DNA of 9,831 nt from an uncultured Oscillospiraceae bacterium (GCA_905236265.1 CAJOOV010000232.1:1-9831); one strand, 5' to 3'. Counted from the first letter of the stretch, positions 1-6,641 are shown. Program-made: numbers and translations. The notes: generated by a model from the sequence alone, not told the origin.

Positions 1-882
1 CAGTCCCAGAGAGTGGCCGAAGCCGTGGCCGAAGTATTCCCCGTATCCGGCGCTGCGGATGACAGCATGGGCGGCCTCGTGTACCTCTGCACCGATCACC
101 CCGGCATGGGCGGCGGCGATGCCCGCAAGCTGCGCCTGGGCCACGGTGTGATAGACCCGCTCCATCTCCTCCTCCGGCTCTCCCACCGCCACGGTGCGGG
201 TCATGTCCGAGCAATAGCCGCCGTAGATGCAGCCGAAGTCCATGGTCACAAACTCTCCCCGGCGCAGCTTCCGCTCTCCCGGCACCGCATGGGGCATGGA
301 GCCGTTGGGGCCGGAGGCCACAATGGGGTCAAAGGAGTTTTTGGATGCGCCGAACTTCATGTGGTAGTAGGTAATCAGCGCCGCAATCTCCTGCTCCGTG
401 ACCCCCTCCTTCACATGGTTCAAAATCTCCTGAAAGGTGCGGTCGGTGATGGCCTGCGCCTGCTCCATGAGGGCAAGCTCCTCCTCGTCCTTGGCGGCAC
501 GCAGGGAGGTCATCAGCCGCCCTGCGGGGCACAGCTCCACCTTCGTCCCCAGCGCCTTGCGCCATGCGGAAAACTGCTGCACGCTGAGATAGCTCTCCTC
601 AAAGCCGATGCGCCTGAGTCCCTGTGCGGCGATCTCCTCTGCGGCAAGGGTCATATGGTGCCGCTGGCCGGAGATCATCTCCACGCTGCACCCGCTGACC
701 TGACGCTGCGCCGCCTCGATATAGCGGGAGTCGGTGTAGTAGCAGCATTTATCGCCGCTGACCAGCACCACGCCCTCCCCCCGGAAGCCCACGGCATACG
801 CCTCTCCCGGCTCGCTGGTGACCAGCATGGCGTCCAAATCATATTCCTTCAGCTTTTCCTGAATCTGTCTCAGATGGTTCAT
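1..882 (-). CDS. M24 family Xaa-Pro aminopeptidase (partial, C-terminus outside window)
   Basis: Cytosolic metallopeptidase of the creatinase/aminopeptidase P fold, expected to release N-terminal residues from peptides with proline at position two. The window holds 294 residues from the start codon. Residues 1 to about 130 look like the creatinase-type N-terminal domain. The pita-bread catalytic domain follows: metal ligands are visible as Asp in TMDFG (about 215), Asp in CSDMTRT (about 226) and His in HGFGHSLGL (about 290), at the very left edge. The two C-terminal Glu ligands lie outside, so a full length near 355 residues is expected. The ATG at 882 follows GGAAGGGG at suitable spacing. 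It starts 29 bases after the yqeG stop, so it is probably the second gene of that operon. It resembles the short aminopeptidases (YqhT/YpdF type); Xaa-Pro dipeptidase (PepQ) is the main alternative. In many Firmicutes efp follows such a gene, but that is outside view. Confidence 0.9.
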   Translation of the reverse strand, partial: MNHLRQIQEKLKEYDLDAMLVTSEPGEAYAVGFRGEGVVLVSGDKCCYYTDSRYIEAAQRQVSGCSVEMISGQRHHMTLAAEEIAAQGLRRIGFEESYLSVQQFSAWRKALGTKVELCPAGRLMTSLRAAKDEEELALMEQAQAITDRTFQEILNHVKEGVTEQEIAALITYYHMKFGASKNSFDPIVASGPNGSMPHAVPGERKLRRGEFVTMDFGCIYGGYCSDMTRTVAVGEPEEEMERVYHTVAQAQLAGIAAAHAGVIGAEVHEAAHAVIRSAGYGEYFGHGFGHSLGL

Positions 883-911
883 GGTTTCCCCTTCCTTGTC
901 TGTCAGAGTCC

Positions 912-1421
912 TTATGATTCCAGTCCCTCCCCGTGGGGGCAGAGGCTGCGAAAGGGCGTCTCCACGCCGTAGCGCAGGCGGCGAAAGACCGTGTCCAGCG
1001 CAATGGGCCGGGTGAGCACCGACGTGATGCCCATACGGTTGGCGCCCCAGATGTCGGTAAAGATCTGGTCTCCCACCATCAGCGCCTGCCGGGGCGAACA
1101 CCCGGTGCGCTCCAGCGCAGTGCGAAATCCCCCGCTCCCCGGCTTTCCCGCATGGCTGACAAAGTCCGCCCGGAATGCCTCAGCAAAGCGGCGGGAGCGG
1201 TGGGGCTTTCTCCCGTTGGAGAGGATAAAGACTGTGATTCCCGCCTCATTGAGCCGGCGTTTCCATTCCATCAGCGCCTGATCCGGCTCCTTCTGGCGGT
1301 AGCGGGCAAGGGTATTGTCCAAATCTGCCAGCACCAGCTTCTTCCCAAGGCGCTTCACCGCCTCCGGCGTCAGCTCGTAGATGCTGCTCACCCGGTAATC
1401 CGGAATGAGAGGTAAGCTCAT
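912..1421 (-). CDS. yqeG: YqeG family HAD IIIA-type phosphatase
   Basis: A 169-residue cytosolic HAD-superfamily phosphatase; the physiological substrate of YqeG is not well established. HAD motifs appear in order: motif I DLDNT (nucleophile D33, acid/base D35), motif II SNG (68-70), Lys in AGKP (K93) and motif IV GDQIFTD (D118, D123). Length and order match the family. I chose the ATG at 1421 because GGGGAGGAAAG lies just upstream. An in-frame ATG at 1490 is unlikely, because it falls upstream of the transcription start predicted from the promoter at 1481-1509. The gene opens a probable operon with the M24 peptidase, 29 bases downstream. In Bacillus subtilis yqeG heads a different cluster (yqeH, aroE, yqeI and others), so this placement differs. 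Family assignment is firm; the biological role is not known. Confidence 0.92.
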   Translation of the reverse strand: MSLPLIPDYRVSSIYELTPEAVKRLGKKLVLADLDNTLARYRQKEPDQALMEWKRRLNEAGITVFILSNGRKPHRSRRFAEAFRADFVSHAGKPGSGGFRTALERTGCSPRQALMVGDQIFTDIWGANRMGITSVLTRPIALDTVFRRLRYGVETPFRSLCPHGEGLES

Positions 1422-1470
1422 GTTCTTTCCTCCCCTGTCAGGGCATAGAGTGAAAGGTACGCTGCGAATG

Positions 1471-1507
1471 GTTACAAAGCAGTATAACACACTTCATTTT
1501 TTGTAAC
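1471..1507. repeat. 8-bp inverted repeat flanking the yqeG promoter (possible operator)
   Basis: GTTACAAA at 1471-1478 and TTTGTAAC at 1500-1507 are perfect reverse complements, 29 bases apart centre to centre. One arm overlaps the -35 of the yqeG promoter and the other covers its predicted transcription start. This is a typical geometry for a dimeric or looping repressor, but no regulator is encoded nearby and the repeat could be chance. A hairpin role is less likely because the loop would be 21 bases and the first arm is upstream of the predicted start. Confidence 0.4.
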
Positions 1508-1509
1508 AA
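1481..1509 (-). promoter_or_regulatory. SigA-type promoter for yqeG operon
   Basis: On the minus strand, TTGTTA (-35, positions 1509-1504) is followed after exactly 17 bases by TATACT (-10, positions 1486-1481). The predicted start is near 1474, giving a leader of about 53 bases before the yqeG ATG. Both hexamers are close to the vegetative sigma factor consensus. The -35 lies within one arm of the dyad described separately. Confidence 0.8.
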
Positions 1510-1518
1510 GAGGTGATC
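1508..1518 (+). promoter_or_regulatory. Ribosome binding site deciding a GTG start
   Basis: AAGAGGTGATC closely matches the extended anti-Shine-Dalgarno complement of Firmicutes 16S rRNA. GAGG ends six bases before the GTG at 1520 and twelve before the in-frame ATG at 1526. Spacing favours GTG, but the ATG two codons later cannot be excluded. No convincing plus-strand promoter was seen upstream, apart from a TATAAC at 1483-1488 without a good -35. Confidence 0.6.
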
Positions 1519-1519
1519 T

Positions 1520-2293
1520 GTGGGAATGCAGTCTTTCAACGCCTTTTACTGTATCGTCTCCCCGCCTGAGCTGGCGCAGGTGCGCAGCTATCCCGTTGTC
1601 CCCTGTCTGTACGCCTATCAGGTGCAGGCAGGGGCACGGCTGCACCGCTCCTGCGGCCCCACCCCGGTGCGGGGCGGGCTTCTGGCAGTGACCCTCTCCC
1701 CCGGTGCGGAGGAGGGGGCATGGGAGCCCTTTTGCCGTCAGTGTGTGCTGGAATGCCGCAGCCGGGGGGCATCGGGTATGCTGGCGGACTGGGACCGCTT
1801 CAGCCGCAGCGCCTTCCGCTTCACCCGTGCCCTTGGGCAGCAGCTGGAGCGCTCAGGGCTGTCCCTTCTGGTGCCGGAGGCCTATGCCGGGGTCACTGCC
1901 AAGGCAGGGGTGCTGATCTCCTCCGCCCTGTCCGGGGGCAGTCTGGAGGTGCGCCTCACCGAGGCGCTGGAGCGCTACGGGGCGGAGCGTGTGGTGCTGG
2001 CATTGGAGCGCATGAGCGACGACTTCACCCTCCCCGCCCCTGCCGGGCGGGGGCGCAGGCTGACCCCCCAGCAGCTCTCCCTGCTGCGTCAGCGCCGTCC
2101 GGGCATCTACTGGTCAGGGGATCTGTGCGCCCGCTACTTCACCTATAGGGACAGGGACGGGGTGCATTTCGTCCTCTTTGACGACGAGACCGCCCTGCGG
2201 AAAAAGCTGGAGCTGGCACGGCGGCTGGGGGTGCAGCGCTCGGCGGCGGCATGGGCGGAGATCTCCGACTGCGCCGGGGCGCTGCTGCAATAG
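1520..2293 (+). CDS. Uncharacterised 257-aa protein, possibly a degenerate GH18-like barrel
   Basis: I do not recognise this gene with confidence. The protein has no obvious signal peptide, membrane segment or lipobox, so it looks cytosolic. Two stretches recall glycoside hydrolase family 18-type TIM barrels as found in clostridial spore and cortex-related proteins. GMLADWDRF (86-93 plus), followed by a helix and LSLLVPEAYAG (114-124), resembles a beta-4/beta-5 region. The C-terminal VHFVLFDDETALRKKLELAR (about 215-234), then GVQRSAAAWAEIS, resembles the closing barrel strand and helix. A complete DxxDxDxE catalytic motif is not visible; the expected Glu position seems to be Asp or Arg, so activity is doubtful. 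Six Cys residues are scattered (11, 29, 45, 72, 75, 79). The gene is read divergently from yqeG and convergently with serA. It starts at GTG or at the ATG six bases later. It is certainly coding by length, ribosome binding site and codon use; the fold is only a suggestion. Confidence 0.75.
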   Translation: MGMQSFNAFYCIVSPPELAQVRSYPVVPCLYAYQVQAGARLHRSCGPTPVRGGLLAVTLSPGAEEGAWEPFCRQCVLECRSRGASGMLADWDRFSRSAFRFTRALGQQLERSGLSLLVPEAYAGVTAKAGVLISSALSGGSLEVRLTEALERYGAERVVLALERMSDDFTLPAPAGRGRRLTPQQLSLLRQRRPGIYWSGDLCARYFTYRDRDGVHFVLFDDETALRKKLELARRLGVQRSAAAWAEISDCAGALLQ

Positions 2294-2300
2294 GGACAGA

Positions 2301-2351
2301 AAGCGCAAAGGGTTCGCCCTGCCTGTCGGACGAACCCCTGTTTCTGCGCTT
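2301..2351. terminator. Hairpin between convergent genes, probable bidirectional terminator
   Basis: GGGTTCG (2310-2316) pairs perfectly with CGAACCC (2331-2337). The loop can be tightened by CC/GG pairing after one mismatch. AAGCGCA (2301-2307) and TGCGCTT (2345-2351) add an outer stem. It occupies the 56-base gap between the stop of the 257-aa gene and the stop of serA. Tails are only moderately T-rich in both directions (TGTTTCTG on plus, TTTGCGCTTT on minus), so efficiency is uncertain. Confidence 0.5.
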
Positions 2352-3513
2352 ATACGATTCTCACCCGGATGATGGGCGGCATCTCATAGAGCTTTGCGCG
2401 CACATCCTCCCCGATGGCGGTGTCCAGATCCACCATCGTGTAGGCATATTCCCCTCTGGATTTGTTGGTCATGTTCTCCACGTTAATGCCCTGTCTGGCA
2501 AAGATGTCCATAATGCCTGCCAGCACGGAGTGGACATTCCGGTGGAACACGCACAGCCGGCACACCCCGGAGCGGGACATGGACACGCTGGGCAGGTTCA
2601 CGGCGTTTTTGACATTGCCGTTTTCCAGATAGTCCCGCAGCTCCCTTGCGGCCATGACGGCGCAGTTCTCCTCGCTCTCCGGGGTGGAAGCGCCCAGATG
2701 GGGGGTGCAGATCACGTTTTTCGTCATGGCCAGACGGTTGTTGGGGAAGTCGGTGATATACCGTGCCACCTTGCCGCTCTCCAGCCCGGCAATCACAGCG
2801 TCGTCGTTCACCAGACCGCCTCTGGCAAAATTCAGGATGCGCACGCCCTCCTTCATCTGCTCAATGGCCTCGGCATTGATGGTGTCCGCAGTGTCCTTGT
2901 TGTAGGGGACATGGATGGTGATATAGTCCGATGTGCGGAACAGGTCCTCCAGCCGGGTGGTGTGGCGCACATGGGTGTCCAGCAGCAGGGCGGTATCCAC
3001 GGTGAGGAAGGGGTCAAAGCCGATGACCTTCATGCCCAGAGAGATGGCGGAGTTTGCCACCTTTGCGCCGATGGCGCCAAGGCCGATCACGCCCAGCGTC
3101 TTGTTCTGGATCTCCGGGCCGATAAAGGCGCTCTTGCCCCGCTCTACCACGGCGGCCACGTCGGTGCCCTCCAGCACCCGGTTTCTCACCCACTGGCTGC
3201 CGCCGAAGATGTCTCTGGAGGAGTACAGCAGCGCCGCCAGCACCAGCTCCTTCACGGCGTTGGCATTGGCTCCCGGCGTATTGAACACCACAATGCCGTT
3301 TTCGCTGCAGCGCTCGATGGGGATATTGTTCACGCCTGCGCCGGCACGGGCAATCGCCCGCAGCTCAGGGGGGAACTGTGTGTCGTGCAGGACGGCGGAG
3401 CGAACCAGCATACCCTCGTAATGCTCAAACTCATCCGCCACCTGATAGCGCTCCACAGGCAGCTCTGCCAGCCCCGCCGGGGCAATTTTGTTCATCGTTC
3501 TGATGCGATACAT
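2350..3513 (-). CDS. serA: D-3-phosphoglycerate dehydrogenase, short ACT-type
   Basis: Cytosolic NAD-dependent enzyme oxidising 3-phosphoglycerate to 3-phosphohydroxypyruvate, the first step of serine synthesis. The 387 residues carry a split substrate-binding domain with LVRSA (36-40) and GAGVNNIP (58-65). The Rossmann core has GLGAIG (144-149) and an acidic NAD-selecting residue in IGFDPF (D167). Catalytic Arg is R231 in NFARGG and catalytic His is H272 in TPHLGAST. The Glu expected in the FPTE-like segment is replaced: the sequence reads DFPNN (255-259). A C-terminal ACT domain follows (about 311-387), suggesting allosteric control by serine or another amino acid. The ATG at 3513 has GGAGAGGAG upstream at good spacing. 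The gene appears monocistronic; serC is not in the window. Another 2-hydroxyacid dehydrogenase substrate is possible, but the ACT domain and motif context favour SerA. Confidence 0.92.
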   Translation of the reverse strand: MYRIRTMNKIAPAGLAELPVERYQVADEFEHYEGMLVRSAVLHDTQFPPELRAIARAGAGVNNIPIERCSENGIVVFNTPGANANAVKELVLAALLYSSRDIFGGSQWVRNRVLEGTDVAAVVERGKSAFIGPEIQNKTLGVIGLGAIGAKVANSAISLGMKVIGFDPFLTVDTALLLDTHVRHTTRLEDLFRTSDYITIHVPYNKDTADTINAEAIEQMKEGVRILNFARGGLVNDDAVIAGLESGKVARYITDFPNNRLAMTKNVICTPHLGASTPESEENCAVMAARELRDYLENGNVKNAVNLPSVSMSRSGVCRLCVFHRNVHSVLAGIMDIFARQGINVENMTNKSRGEYAYTMVDLDTAIGEDVRAKLYEMPPIIRVRIV

Positions 3514-3560
3514 AACTATATCTCCTCTCCCATGAGAAACGGGCTTTTTTCACAGCTCAT

Positions 3561-3589
3561 ATTATAGCAATCCGCCTTTTTCTTTTCAA
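3561..3589 (-). promoter_or_regulatory. SigA-type promoter for serA
   Basis: On the minus strand TTGAAA (3589-3584), a 17-base spacer and a perfect TATAAT (3566-3561). The predicted start is near 3554, giving a leader of roughly 40 bases. That is too short for a riboswitch or T-box, and none is seen. Confidence 0.85.
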
Positions 3590-3674
3590 TGAATTACATT
3601 CCTAAACAATTCCGCTCCCTTCCGGGTGTTCCTGTCACTTTTGCTCATAAAAATGCCGCAGGGACAAGTCTTTC

Positions 3675-3703
3675 TTGAAAGCAGGGGAGCGTTGTGGTAT
3701 GCT
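3675..3703 (+). promoter_or_regulatory. SigA-type promoter for ppaC
   Basis: TTGAAA (3675-3680), a 17-base spacer and TATGCT (3698-3703). The predicted start is near 3710, about 42 bases before the ATG. The -35 is embedded in a small palindrome, CTTTC-TT-GAAAG (3670-3681). Together with the serA promoter this explains most of the 238-base divergent gap; nothing else is evident in it. Confidence 0.75.
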
Positions 3704-3751
3704 GATGGAAAGCAGCTCATCTATTCTATGAACGAAGGAGAGTGATGTATC

Positions 3752-5395
3752 ATGAAGCCAGTGATCGTCATCGGACATAAAAACCCGGACACCGACTCCA
3801 TCTGCTCCGCCATCAGCTACGCCTACCTGAAGCGCACCCTCACCGGGGAGGAGTATATCCCCTCCCGTGCCGGGCATGTGAACCCGGAGACCCAGTATGT
3901 GCTGGACAAGTTCGGCGTGGAGAAGCCCCAGTATGTGGCCTCTCTGGAGCCGAGGCTGCATGACATCCAATACCGTCAGGTCAGCGGCATCTCCTCCCAC
4001 CTGTCCCTGAAGCGGGCATGGGAATACATGCGGGACAACAATATCACCACCCTGCCTGTGCTGAACCATCACAATCAGCTCAAGGGCATTGTCACCCTTG
4101 GCGACATTGCCCGGTTCTATATGGAGGATCAGGGGGCGGACGCTCTGGCGGACGCCGGAACCAGCTACCGGAACATTGTGGATTCCCTGAACGGCGAGCT
4201 GGTGGTGGGCGACCCGGACGGCCACTTCACTCAGGGCAAGGTGATCGTCGCCGCCGCCAATCCCGATGTGATGGAGGACTATATCAGCGAACACGACATG
4301 GTGATTCTGGGCAACCGCTACGAAAGCCAGCTCTGCTCCATTGAGATGAAGGCGGGCTGCATCGTGGTATGTCTCGGCTCCAAGGTCTCCCGCACCATCC
4401 AGAAGCTGGCCGGAGAGGCGGGCTGCACCGTTGTCGCCTCCCCGCTGGACACCTACGCCTGCTCCAAGCTCATCAATCAGGCGGTTCCGGTGCGCCATGT
4501 GATGAAGACCAAAGGCCTGATTACCTTCCGCCACGACGATCTGGTGTCTGACGTGCGCTCCTCCGTGTCCAAGCTGCGTATCCGCTACTTCCCCATGCTG
4601 GACAGCGCCGGGAACTATATGGGCATGTTCTCCCAGCGCAACCTGCTGGATATGGAGCGGCAGAAGGTGATTCTGGTGGACCACAATGAGAAGGATCAGG
4701 CGGTGGACGGCATCCGCTCCGCCGACGTGATCGAGGTCATCGACCACCACCGCATCGACGCCGTGGAGACTGCCAACCCCATCTACTTCCGCAACATGCC
4801 TCTGGGCTGCACCGCTACCATCATCACCATGATGTACCGGGAGAACAACGTGGAGATTCCCCCGGTGATTGCGGGGCTGCTCTGCTCCGCCATTCTCTCC
4901 GACACGCTGATGTTCCGCTCCCCCACCTGCACCGTCATTGACCAGCAGACCGCTCAGGAGCTGGCAAAGATTGCGGGCATCGACATTGTGGAACATGCCA
5001 CTGCCATGTTCAACGCAGGCTCCAAGCTGGGGGACAAGACCCCGGACGAGATCTTCCACACGGACTACAAGCGCTTCACCGCCGAGGACAAGACCCTTGC
5101 CGTGGCGCAGGTCACCAGCGTCAGCCAGAGTGAGCTTGACCGGCTGAAGGAGGAGATGGTGCCCTATCTGAAGCAGCTTCTGCCCACCAGCGGACTGGAT
5201 ATGCTCTTTCTGATGCTCACCAATATCATCGGAGAGACCACGGAGCTGCTCTATGTGGGGCAGGGGGCAAAGGACTATGTGGAGGCCGCCTTCCACCGGG
5301 AGGCGGGAGAGAACAGCGTCTTCCTCCCCGGCGTGGTCAGCCGGAAAAAGCAGCTCATGACCCCGCTGCTGGGTGCCATGGAGGCAGGGGAATAA
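3752..5395 (+). CDS. ppaC: Manganese-dependent inorganic pyrophosphatase with CBS and DRTGG domains
   Basis: Cytosolic family II (DHH superfamily) pyrophosphatase hydrolysing PPi to phosphate, here in the long regulated form (547 residues against about 310 for plain PpaC). The N-terminal DHH part has GHKNPDTDS (8-16; ligands H9, D13, D15). A regulatory insert follows: first CBS domain about 70-125, DRTGG-like domain about 135-243, second CBS domain about 246-305. The catalytic domain resumes with VILVDHNE (D310), VIDHHR (331-334) and SDTLMF (D384). The DHHA2 part ends with the substrate-binding SRKKQ (530-534). All expected ligands are present, so it should be active. Enzymes with this architecture are known to be inhibited by AMP/ADP and activated by ATP or diadenosine polyphosphates. 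The ATG at 3752 follows AAGGAGAGTGAT. The gene has its own promoter and converges on hprK across a structured repeat. Confidence 0.95.
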   Translation: MKPVIVIGHKNPDTDSICSAISYAYLKRTLTGEEYIPSRAGHVNPETQYVLDKFGVEKPQYVASLEPRLHDIQYRQVSGISSHLSLKRAWEYMRDNNITTLPVLNHHNQLKGIVTLGDIARFYMEDQGADALADAGTSYRNIVDSLNGELVVGDPDGHFTQGKVIVAAANPDVMEDYISEHDMVILGNRYESQLCSIEMKAGCIVVCLGSKVSRTIQKLAGEAGCTVVASPLDTYACSKLINQAVPVRHVMKTKGLITFRHDDLVSDVRSSVSKLRIRYFPMLDSAGNYMGMFSQRNLLDMERQKVILVDHNEKDQAVDGIRSADVIEVIDHHRIDAVETANPIYFRNMPLGCTATIITMMYRENNVEIPPVIAGLLCSAILSDTLMFRSPTCTVIDQQTAQELAKIAGIDIVEHATAMFNAGSKLGDKTPDEIFHTDYKRFTAEDKTLAVAQVTSVSQSELDRLKEEMVPYLKQLLPTSGLDMLFLMLTNIIGETTELLYVGQGAKDYVEAAFHREAGENSVFLPGVVSRKKQLMTPLLGAMEAGE

Positions 5396-5407
5396 GGATG
5401 CCGCCAT

Positions 5408-5629
5408 AAAAGGGGCTGTCTCACAAAGGGAAACATGCACAGATCACCCTCTCAGTCAGCTTCGCTGACAGCTCTCCCAGAGGGAGAGCCAGAAAAAGAA
5501 TGCGTATTTTCAACGTAAAGCGCCGAAAATACGCATTTCTTCTTGCCTCCCCCTTTGGGGGAGGTGTCTGCCCAAAGGGCAGACGGAGAGGGATTGATGC
5601 AATCCCTCTCTCAGGAGACAGCACCTTTT
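5408..5629. repeat. MITE-like or REP-like structured intergenic element
   Basis: The ends form 15-bp terminal inverted repeats with one mismatch: AAAAGGGGCTGTCTC (5408-5422) and GAGACAGCACCTTTT (5615-5629). Inside are six perfect hairpins in series: GTCAGC/GCTGAC (5455-5469), GCTCTCCC/GGGAGAGC (5471-5489), AATGCGTATTTTC/GAAAATACGCATT (5499-5537), CCTCCCCC/GGGGGAGG (5546-5564), GTCTGCCC/GGGCAGAC (5566-5584) and GAGAGGGATT/AATCCCTCTC (5586-5610). Four have 3-base loops. It fills most of the 277-base gap between the convergent ppaC and hprK. No transposase and no clear target duplication are visible. From memory, similar CTCTCAGTCAGC and CCTCCCCCTTTGGGGGAGG blocks recur between genes in Oscillospiraceae genomes. 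It may also act as a two-way terminator, because each terminal repeat ends in a T run when read outward. Confidence 0.65.
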
Positions 5630-5672
5630 CTTTGCCCGCAGTTTCTCAGGCACCGCCGCTTTTCCCTGCGCC

Positions 5673-6626
5673 CTACACCTCTCCCTGCTGGGCGAGCTGG
5701 CGGTCAAAGTGGGCATTGATCTGGTCGGAGAACTCCTGTGCGGCATTGTAGCCCATCTTCCGGGTACGGTTGTTCATGGCCGCCACCTCGATGATGACCG
5801 CAAGGTTCCGCCCCGGCTTGACCGGGATGGTCACAAGGGGCAGATCCACCCCCAGAATGTTCATAAACCTGCTGTCCAGCCCCAGACGGTCATAGATCAT
5901 GCCGTCCCGCCACTGCTCCATATTCACCACCATGTCGATCTGCTGGTTATCCTTCACCGCCGACATGCCGAACAGCCGCCGCACGTCAATGATGCCGATG
6001 CCCCGCAGCTCCACATAATAGCGAATCAGCTCCGGGGCGGAGCCCTCCAGCACCTGCACGTCCGTGCGGCGGATGTCCACGGCGTCGTCCGCAATGAGGC
6101 GGTGTCCCCGCTTCATCAGCTCAATGGCCGTCTCGCTCTTGCCCACGCCGCTCTCCCCTGTGAGCAGCACGCCCTCGCCGTAAATCTCCATCAGCACCCC
6201 GTGGCGGGTGATTCTGGGGGAGAGCTGGCGGGTGAGGAAGGTGATCATGTCCGACTGCAGCTCGGCGGTGTTCCGCTCTGAGCGCAGCACCGTGCGGTCA
6301 AACTCCTTTGCGGCGTTCATCGCCTCCGGGGAAATCTCCAGATCCCTTGCCACGACGACGGCGGGAATGGGTCTGGCAAACAGCTCGTTGAGCAGGCTCT
6401 GCCGCTCCTCCGGGGTCTTTTCGTGCATATACGTCCACTCCACCTTCCCCAGAAGCTGGATGCGTTCGTTGTCAAAATAATCGTAGAAGCCCACAAGCTG
6501 AAGGCCGGGACGGTTGATGCCCGCCTTTGTGACATGTATGTGCTCATAATTACGTCCTGCATGGATCACCTTCAGGTGAAACTCCCGAATCAGCTCCCCC
6601 AGCTCCACATAGTTGATTCCGTTCAC
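5673..6626 (-). CDS. hprK: HPr kinase/phosphorylase
   Basis: Bifunctional cytosolic sensor of Firmicutes carbon catabolite control. It phosphorylates HPr at Ser46 using ATP (or PPi), and removes the phosphate by phosphorolysis with Pi, releasing PPi. The 317 residues match the family throughout. The N-terminal domain is about 1-130, with INRPGLQLVGFYDYF (37-51). The catalytic domain has the conserved His of RHGVLMEIYG (H142), Walker A GESGVGKS (157-164), the Asp pair in HRLIADD (175-181), the family signature VELRGIGIIDVRRLFG (205-220) and PVKPGRNLAVIIEVAAMN (268-285). The start is GTG at 6626, supported by GAGGAGG eight bases upstream. It appears monocistronic with its own promoter, divergent from rpmB and convergent with the ppaC-type pyrophosphatase. 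In B. subtilis it is instead grouped with lgt and ppaX. All key residues are present. Confidence 0.96.
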   Translation of the reverse strand: MNGINYVELGELIREFHLKVIHAGRNYEHIHVTKAGINRPGLQLVGFYDYFDNERIQLLGKVEWTYMHEKTPEERQSLLNELFARPIPAVVVARDLEISPEAMNAAKEFDRTVLRSERNTAELQSDMITFLTRQLSPRITRHGVLMEIYGEGVLLTGESGVGKSETAIELMKRGHRLIADDAVDIRRTDVQVLEGSAPELIRYYVELRGIGIIDVRRLFGMSAVKDNQQIDMVVNMEQWRDGMIYDRLGLDSRFMNILGVDLPLVTIPVKPGRNLAVIIEVAAMNNRTRKMGYNAAQEFSDQINAHFDRQLAQQGEV

Positions 6627-6634
6627 GAAAGCCG

Positions 6635-6641
6635 CCTCCTC
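6635..6641 (-). promoter_or_regulatory. Ribosome binding site supporting the hprK GTG start
   Basis: GAGGAGG on the minus strand ends eight bases before the GTG at 6626. No ATG in frame is available nearby, so it settles the start. Confidence 0.8.

Noticed and set aside
13..972. A 319-codon open frame opposite the M24 peptidase
   Set aside because: Antisense shadow; the minus strand shows the M24 metal ligands and a good ribosome binding site.
912..1490. Longer yqeG starting at 1490
   Set aside because: That ATG precedes the predicted transcription start and the extra 23 residues do not look like the family N-terminus; the ATG at 1421 has a strong ribosome binding site.
2251..3567. A 438-codon open frame on the plus strand opposite serA
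   Set aside because: Antisense shadow of serA; it crosses the convergent hairpin and the serA promoter.
3514..3751. Possible riboswitch or T-box in the serA/ppaC divergent gap
   Set aside because: Both predicted leaders are only about 40 bases and show no conserved aptamer or terminator/antiterminator pairing.
3635..5440. A 601-codon open frame on the minus strand opposite the pyrophosphatase gene
   Set aside because: Same cause: antisense to a well-supported gene, His/Gly-rich translation with no family resemblance, and it runs through the ppaC promoter region.
5421..5624. A 67-codon open frame within the repeat element
   Set aside because: It lies wholly inside palindromic DNA, has no ribosome binding site and its translation reflects the inverted repeats.
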